Assembly: GCA_026260175.1 (NCBI GenBank)
Contig: JAKCWW010000180.1
Span: 75,576-109,037, forward strand
DNA from: Reticulitermes lucifugus
Taxonomy: Eukaryota > Arthropoda > Insecta > Blattodea > Rhinotermitidae
DNA: 33,462 nucleotides
Direction of reading: 5' to 3'
Shown: positions 28,570 to 33,462 of the stretch, piece by piece
Numbering within the stretch: position 1 is the stretch's first letter
Layout: every line of letters begins with the position of its first letter
Position numbers and translations under genes: made by a program
Notes under the pieces: model-generated
The model's input: only the letters and a program-made list of their open reading frames with translations
Databases searched by the model: none
What the model was told of the DNA's origin: nothing

Positions 28570-28785
28570 AGAAATTCCTCGCATGTTACGGAACCCGAAA
28601 GTTCATTGCGCCTGTAGTTCCTGTCTGGAGCTACTTGAATTCAATCCACGGCCTCAAAATTGATTCCTTTAAGTGACATTTCAATATTTATCTCTTCATC
28701 TTAAGTCTCCCAAGATATGTTTTCCCTCTGGTCTGCAGGCTTTTCTCATTTCTGCCATTCGCAAGGCATACGCTAGCCGTAATTA
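28570..28785 (-). pseudogene. Non-LTR retrotransposon, degraded C-terminal tail
   Basis: Across frames the minus strand reads RPEGKHILGDLR, INIEMSLKGINFEAVDWIQ and APDRNYRRNELS. It fits the family tail (RPEGKRPLGRPRRRWEDNIKMDL...DWI.LAQDRDRWR) and is the most decayed of the four tails here. Confidence 0.65.
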
Positions 28786-28789
28786 ATTC

Positions 28790-29340
28790 AATTTAATTCA
28801 GTTCAATGGGTGTTTTATTAACCTGCAGACTTAACAGCATAGGTACCTAATGTAAAGCCAGCACAAAGACACAAATACAACACAATAACGGAATAACAAC
28901 AATATTAACAATAAATCATGAAGAGTAAAAACTATGAGGCTCCTAATCACGTAATTTTTCTATCCTCCTGTCACTTCCTCCCAATTTGGTCTAAATGCTG
29001 TCCTCAGCACTCTGTTCTGAAACTTTCAGTACGTCTTCATCCTCCTGAGTGAAAAAACTCCGAGTTTCTATTTGCCCCAAACACAGACGAGGACAGGACA
29101 GGACTGACGAACATTTTTAACGCGAGAGAAGCCAAGACAAGCAGAAGACGGGCGGATCTAACAACAACAAGAACTTGTAGTCAATGTCGAGGTCAATAAC
29201 ATCGCAAGCCATGACGTCACACCAAGGTGAGGACGTGAGAGAATGAAGGAGTGTAATCGCCGTGGAGAAGACTAAAGAATGTTCCCGTCCCGCTTCTTCA
29301 GGAGAGATTAGAGGGAAGAAGATATTTCTTTCCAACCCCT
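28790..29340. other. No recognisable feature
   Basis: A/T-rich, with CAATAACGGAATAACAACAA low complexity. The minus frame at 29117-29344 is unassigned. Confidence 0.35.
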
Positions 29341-29344
29341 TCAT

Positions 29345-29540
29345 TTCCTTTTTTCGGCTGCGTTATTTAACGACGCTGTTAACTGCTGAGATTATATGGC
29401 GTCGGTATAGGTGAATGAATGAATGAATATGGAGCATTCCGAAAAACCGAAATTCTCAGTGAAAAACCTGTACCAGTGCATCTTTGTCCATCACATGGAC
29501 TGACCTGGGATCGAACCCGGGCCCCCGCGGTGAGAGTTTA
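29345..29540 (-). mobile_element. SINE-B with family tail and B box
   Basis: On the minus strand: CCCGGGTTCGATCCCAGGTC (strong B box), AGTCCATGTGATGGACAAAG, ACTGGTACAGGTTTTTCACT, GAGAATTTCGGTTTTTCGG, a TTCA tetranucleotide run, CGACGCCATATAATCTCAGC and AGCGTCGTTAAATAACGCAG. It is one of the more complete SINE-B copies, but its A box is lost at the junction with the next SINE. Confidence 0.8.
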
Positions 29541-29790
29541 TGGCACGGTGTTCGATTCCCAGCGTGGTCAAAGACTGTTCTTCTGCGTCCCTCAGGCAGG
29601 CTTTGGGAGCCACCCATCCTATCCAGTGGGCACCGGGTGATATTTCCTCGGGGACAAAACGGCCGGGATGTAAAGATGACAACTCACTACCGTTAAGTGA
29701 GGGGATTAAGAATGCGTGGCGCTCTGCCTCCACTTCCCCATATACAACCATGGCGTAGAGCTTAATTACGCACGAGGATATATTTTAATA
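29541..29790 (+). mobile_element. SINE-A, near full copy
   Basis: GGTGTTCGATTCCCAGCG (B box), GGCTTTGGGAGCCACCCATC, GGGGACAAAACGGCCGGGAT, AGAATGCGTGGCGCTCTGCC, TCCACTTCCCCATATACAAC. The A box is truncated at the junction with SINE-B. Confidence 0.8.
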
Positions 29791-30059
29791 TTTCGGAGTT
29801 CACAATGTAGCCCAATCTATATTTCTTCACAGCCAACTTTCAGAGTTTTCAAGTCATTCAGCGGAGTGTCCACCCCCGCGTGGAAAGTTTTCAAACTTCA
29901 GTAGTTCTAATTTAAATAATGTGGCTTCATAAAACGACTTAATAAAAATAAGGCTGCAGTTATTTATAAAGTAACGCAATGAAAACCTCCTTGCCACAAC
30001 CGCGCACAAATCACGAGCGAATGTGGAAATAATAGCAAAATTTGTAAATCTATCTCATT

Positions 30060-30205
30060 ACCCGAAGGTGGTGGAGGGGGGAGCCACCGGGGCGCAAAGT
30101 TGGTAGCCAACCTCCATGTAATGCCATGGTTACGAATGAGTGGCGTTACACCTCCACTCTCCCATACGCTTGCTTGGCTTACACAGGGGAAACTTTACCG
30201 TAAGT
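30060..30205 (+). mobile_element. SINE-A, 3' half
   Basis: GGGGCGCAAAGTTGGTAGCC, GGTTACGAATGAGTGGCGTT, ACACCTCCACTCTCCCATAC, GCTTACACAGGGGAAACTTT. The head is missing. Confidence 0.7.
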
Positions 30206-30420
30206 GATTCATTACAAGCTCATTTGATGCGGGATTTGAGGTTCTCAGAGCGGTGTTGATGGAGATTAAAGTCTCCTAAGATGATGTCGTTTCGACTGGT
30301 AAATAGTTACCGACGTTTCAGGGGGCTTGCTGTCGCCATCTTCAGCGTCCAAGAAGTCCAAGTCGGTAACTACTTACCAATTAATATGACGTCATGTTCT
30401 AGAATACTTGAATTGTCAGG
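30205..30420 (-). repeat. Palindromic element with long inverted arms
   Basis: CTGGTAAATAGTTACCGAC (30297-30315) faces GTCGGTAACTACTTACCAA (about 30361-30381). Between them, on the minus strand, lies CGCTGAAGATGGCGACAGCA, AGCCCCCTGAAACG. Downstream on the minus strand come GACATCATCTTAGGAGAC and CACCGCTCTGAGAACCTC, the family body. Confidence 0.7.
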
Positions 30421-30684
30421 CTGACTGACGTTGAAGACTGTGAAGGCGCGTAATTCGACAAACCTCTTACCTCCTTCATCATCCATTTCACGTTCTCTGA
30501 TGTAAGGACTGCTTCTTAAATTTTCGGTGTCAAATGTAAACTTGAGCCTACCTTAAAAATCATCCAGCTCGCAAGAATGTTGTTAACAATTTACTCACCT
30601 GGAAAGAAAGAAACAAATATTAGCTTCAATGCTTAGAAATAACAGCTGTTTTCATATTAATCTTTCAAGAGTAAAGGTAAAGTC
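30421..30684. other. No recognisable feature
   Basis: Ordinary AT-rich sequence between repeats. Confidence 0.35.
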
Positions 30685-30985
30685 ATCCCTGTGTTTAATT
30701 AATCGCCACGCCACGAACACGTAGAAATAAGTGGAGGTGTTTTTCCATTGATTCGTAACTTCCATTCTAGAGGGAGATCAGTGGTCGGTTTGATTTCCTG
30801 GGCGCTTTACCTGCAGAGAAGGAATTTCCGCTCCCATTAATAGAAGGCAGGTGGATCCCCGTGACCCTCTGTATGAGGTGGAGAAGAGAAAAATCTCTGC
30901 ACTTGCTGAAAATTGAACTCTGATTCCTTCATCGTCCAGCCCCTAGTCTGGTGTCAGTACTGACCAAGCTATCATTAAATTACGA
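30685..30985 (-). mobile_element. SINE-A, full copy
   Basis: On the minus strand: GATAGCTTGGTCAGTACTGA (A box), CAGAGTTCAATTTTCAGC (B box), TTTCTCTTCTCCACCTCATA, TCTGCAGGTAAAGCGCCCAG, GTTACGAATCAATGG, CACCTCCACTTATTTCTACG, ending GCGATTAATTA. Confidence 0.8.
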
Positions 30986-30989
30986 CAGG

Positions 30990-31300
30990 AAATTCTAACA
31001 TGAGCGGGACAAGCAGCAAGTACTGACAAGACAGAAAAAGTGCCACGTCAGCTGAAAAACTGAAGGAAAGAGAAAATTTCGGAGACACAGGATAATACTG
31101 CAATCAATCTTGCAGGCGTATGCTGTGAGATAGGATTGGCTACAGGAGGTTGCAGACAGGGTCTTGTGGCAAGCACTGCAGAACACGGTACAGAACTTTT
31201 GTCTTCCATAAAAAGTGGGGGATTTCTTCGCCAAGTGAGTAACCATCAGCTTGTCAGAAGGCCAGTGGTCCATGTAACTAATTCAGTTACAGTTATACGG
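30990..31300 (-). pseudogene. Repeat-derived frame of the KFPAFYGTRRF type
   Basis: The minus frame at 30995-31273 reads LAKKSPTFYGRQKFCTVFCS, ACHKTLSATSCSQSYLTAYA, IILCLRNFLFPSVFQL. It resembles a phrase (K-F-P-A-F-Y-G-T-R-R-F ... S-A-R-H-L-S-L-S) that I recall as common in arthropod repeat translations. The transposon class is unknown. Upstream on the same strand (31300-31360) lies GGGGTTCGATTCGTGTCACT, a B-box-like sequence that may belong to the same element. Confidence 0.45.
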
Positions 31301-31494
31301 CAGCCACGAAAAGAAGTGACACGAATCGAACCCCTCCACACTTCCCCTTCCATCACGCTTCCCTATATTCCCCTCTAGTCGACGAGCCATCGAGTTCACA
31401 CAAGACCCTGCAACCGGTCCCTGCCCTGGGCCAGCTGAATCCGATCCAAATAAATGAAAGACATAAAACGTTAAACATAAAATTGTCAGTATGC

Positions 31495-31720
31495 TTAATT
31501 AAGAGTCACGCCGTGAGGAAGACGTATGAGGGAATGGAGGGATAGCTTCACACAGAGCCGAGTGGTCAACTTCATGCTTAGAACGCTATACTCCCAGGAA
31601 AGGGCCTCCGATGCATTGGAGGCCGGGTAGGCTAAATAGCAGGTGTGGATGGAAAAATCTGTGCTCTTGCCAGGAAGCGAACCCCGACTATCTGGCCATC
31701 CAGTTATTACACAAATTGAA
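31495..31720 (-). mobile_element. SINE-A, near full copy
   Basis: On the minus strand: AACTGGATGGCCAGATAGTC, GGGGTTCGCTTCCTGGCAAG (B box), GAGCACAGATTTTTCCATCC, CTTTCCTGGGAGTATAGCG, GTTGACCACTCGGCTC, CATTCCCTCATACGTCTTCC. The A box is weak. Confidence 0.7.
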
Positions 31721-31724
31721 AAAT

Positions 31725-32140
31725 AAGCAGTAGCATGTATGACACGTCTGTTTAAAGTGGGTGTAAAACGACAGAGAATGTTCGATAATTCCCCGACACA
31801 GCAATACTATTACCTCACGAATGTAAGGTCGCCTGTGCCGTATATTGCCTATTAGCCTGAATATGGAGTCTGGTTGGTAGAAGTCTCTGTGGAGACACCA
31901 TATCTGGCTAGTAATTGTGGGTATGCATCTAAGGCTGTATATACACCTCAGACGTCTTTGAACTTGTCAGTGGCTGACAGCCAGCCTCCTGCCTCGCAGA
32001 TCATTAGCACAGCCACCGGGTCCCGGATCGTCTCAGCCGCCGCGGCACAATACTACACAGTTCCTTCCATGTGCTGAACTACGCCTATTTACACACAGCA
32101 ATAATCAAACAATGACAATATCCATATGCACATGTAAAGT
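31725..32140. other. No recognisable gene; GC-richer patch
   Basis: The frame at 31874-32077 (67 codons, S/A/T-rich) covers a patch with CCGCCGCGGC. No domain or splice evidence. Confidence 0.3.
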
Positions 32141-32150
32141 AAAACCTTTA

Positions 32151-32190
32151 ATGGCCTACAAGTTTCGACTTTGAAGCCTTCATCAGGGAT
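32151..32190 (-). ncRNA. Candidate hammerhead-like ribozyme motif (type I, tiny stem III)
   Basis: On the minus strand: stem I strand CC (32187-32188), CTGATGA (32180-32186), one unpaired A, GGCTT pairing with AAGTC (one G-U), GAAA (32163-32166), C, loop TT, GT (32158-32159), A as the nucleotide before the cut, then GG pairing with CC. The canonical core boxes are present. Departures are the extra base before stem II, a stem I of only two continuous pairs, and a two-pair stem III. Penelope-like elements are known to carry hammerheads with reduced stem III. No PLE protein lies nearby. Activity is not shown. Confidence 0.4.
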
Positions 32191-32269
32191 AGTACATCAC
32201 AGTAGATGAAGCTATTCATGTTTAAATCGGCATAATGACTCCACTACGGGATGGAGACCAATAAATCAA

Positions 32270-32375
32270 TAAGATCACCTAGTGTCAAAATTAAAAATTC
32301 GTGGATCTATACCTCAACTCCCCCCATACTTCATAGCGTCATGCTTACTTAAGCATGGTAGCAACTTTAAATTTT
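32270..32375 (+). mobile_element. SINE-A, 3' tail fragment
   Basis: TCACCTAGTGTCAAAATTAA, AAATTCGTGGATCTATACCT, CAACTCCCCCCATACTTCAT, GCTTACTTAAGCATGGTAGC corresponds to the family tail. Confidence 0.6.
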
Positions 32376-32379
32376 ACTT

Positions 32380-32775
32380 TACATTAAATATTCCACTCAT
32401 CTCCATCGTTTTTCTTTGATGTCGTCAATTAAAATACGCTTATTAAACTTTTGAGATAATTACAGGACATTAGGTCTGTTCACTGCAGCGAACTATGTTC
32501 TTTCTCCATTGCGTAATCTGCTGGGTAATGCAGTGCAGTGGAACGAAAATGAAGAATATACTCGTACGTAACTCTGAGTACAGTCCAAGTCGAGAAGATG
32601 CGAATCGATCAACTACTCTAGAAATTTCGAGTCTTTTCTAAAACCCGAATGTTCATTATCGTGTTCACAACAGTCCGTTACTGGACTGTGTACTCAGCCA
32701 GACTAATCCAATGCACATTATTGCACCTTAAGAGACAGGAGGCTCTCATGGCATTGAGTGTCGCCATGAGGGTGT
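32380..32775. other. No recognisable feature
   Basis: Ordinary AT-rich sequence between repeats. Confidence 0.35.
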
Positions 32776-32779
32776 TCTG

Positions 32780-32950
32780 AGATGTGATGACAATGTGTAG
32801 TTTGACAGGCAGGTTCCGACGTTTCGAAGAAACCCCCTGCCTTAATCTTCAATCTCCTACGGCGCATATGGAAAAATCAGATTCCTCCGAAACGTCAGTT
32901 CATAACCACCAAACTGCAAGTGGAAATACTGCAGAAGATCGTAATATTCG
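32780..32950. repeat. Palindromic element, both arms
   Basis: GTGTAGTTTGACAGGCAGGT, TCCGACGTTTCGAAGAAACC (minus-facing arm) mirrors GATTCCTCCGAAACGTCAGT, TCATAACCACCAAACTGCAA (plus-facing arm). The centre holds CTTAATCTTCAATCTCC, the complement of a CTGAAGAT-type box. The frame at 32784-33026 is a translation of it. Confidence 0.65.
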
Positions 32951-33094
32951 TCCTTATTTCTCACTTAACTCCTACGCGTCCCGATTCATCTCTTCCCTTC
33001 CGCTTTTTCGACAAAACTTTTTGTAATAATAAATATCACATAAAATTTACTACTAACGTCTTTAGTTTCTTCGACCCTGATGAGATAGGCAACT

Positions 33095-33205
33095 GGTCTC
33101 ACCAACGTGGTCTTATGCTTTGTGGCACCGTGTAGTTTGATAGGTAGAAACAAACGTTTTGGATTAACATACTGTCACTCTCTGAAAATGGAGGCATTAT
33201 GTGTA
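33095..33205 (-). repeat. Palindromic element, one arm
   Basis: On the minus strand: AATGCCTCCATTTTCAGAGA, TAATCCAAAACGTTTGTTTC, TACCTATCAAACTACACGGT, GCCACAAAGCATAAGACCAC follows the arm order of the family, with the CCGAAACG box changed to CCAAAACG. Confidence 0.6.
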
Positions 33206-33410
33206 CGCCCACAATCCACAAGGGAAGAAAATGGCACTGTGCCTTGTTAGACCTACAACCCAGCAAACAAGTCATAAAATTCGTTTTCAGAATAGGTAAA
33301 GTTCAACATACTGTGTCTCATATTAGTATCACCGTACATCTTTATGAATTAATAAATTTATAACCAACTGATACACAACTGAACCACTTTTATTGTAGAA
33401 TCTATATTAT

Positions 33411-33462
33411 TATACGCCCCTACATATGTTTCGGACCTCAGTCCATCCTCAGGGGGTCTCGT
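33411..33462 (-). ncRNA. Candidate hammerhead-like ribozyme motif at a PLE-like terminus
   Basis: On the minus strand: CCCC (33453-33456), CTGAGGA (33446-33452), one unpaired T, stem II GGAC/GTCC with loop TGAG (33433-33444), GAAA (33429-33432), C, loop ATAT, GT (33422-33423), A (33421), then GGGG (33417-33420) pairing with the CCCC. This gives a four-pair GC stem I, a four-pair stem II and a two-pair stem III, with cleavage expected after the A at 33421. Unlike the canonical motif it has one extra base between CTGAGGA and stem II. Sequence beyond is cut by the window edge. Confidence 0.5.

Noticed and set aside
1..33462. Endogenous virus, LTR retrotransposon or bacterial insert
   Set aside because: No gag, protease, integrase, capsid or prokaryotic-style gene cluster was recognised in the translated frames.

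Overview
This window looks like non-coding, repeat-dominated nuclear DNA from an insect. It is AT-rich, the longest open frame is about 157 codons, there is no operon-like gene packing, there are many microsatellites and one 50-N assembly gap, and almost everything recognisable is a decayed transposable element. The tRNA-derived SINE families, the retrotransposon tails of the arthropod RPRRRWEDNIKMDL type and the SINE tail reading GTCGTTAAATAA fit an orthopteroid or dictyopteran insect (cockroach or termite). That is inference from remembered repeat families; no host gene anchors the species. I see no convincing host protein-coding exon, rRNA gene, functional tRNA gene, CRISPR array or prokaryotic signal.

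Layout. 1-5200: a SINE-A tail, a palindromic-element arm, a Penelope-like element (PLE) remnant with a GIY-YIG endonuclease (1385-1850) carrying a snap-back duplication, a SINE-C, microsatellites, and a repeat-derived minus-strand frame at 4262-4605. 5200-13100: a SINE-A with target-site duplications, two non-LTR retrotransposon tails (7380-7645 minus, 9045-9475 plus), a minus-strand SINE-A, a 55-bp hairpin in a PLE-like terminus (10485-10611), a palindromic element (10780-11040), and a third retrotransposon tail (12165-12365). 13200-19700: SINE-D copies with tRNA-Leu-like heads (one with a perfect 10-bp duplication, the other broken by the N gap), opposed SINE-C copies, three SINE-B copies (two in tandem), a perfect 17-bp palindrome (16262-16298), and a SINE-A interrupted by a foldback element. 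21000-26600: more SINE-A and SINE-C copies, a head-to-head SINE pair at 25150-25665, a small hAT-like element (25683-25933), and a tail-to-tail SINE-A pair. 28300-33462: a 150-nt hairpin, a fourth retrotransposon tail, more SINEs, another repeat-derived frame, several palindromic elements, and two minus-strand hammerhead-like motifs (32151-32190 and 33411-33462).

Most notable: one signature, CTGARGA (or CTGATGA) + one unpaired base + short hairpin + GAAAC, recurs about a dozen times. It occurs in PLE-like termini and at the centre of a family of palindromic elements whose arms read roughly ACCTACC...ACACGG...CATCCC.GAAGACC. In two copies it can be folded by hand into a type-I hammerhead arrangement with a tiny stem III, but with one extra base before stem II. 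Catalysis is therefore a hypothesis. SINE-A to SINE-D are labels used only here.
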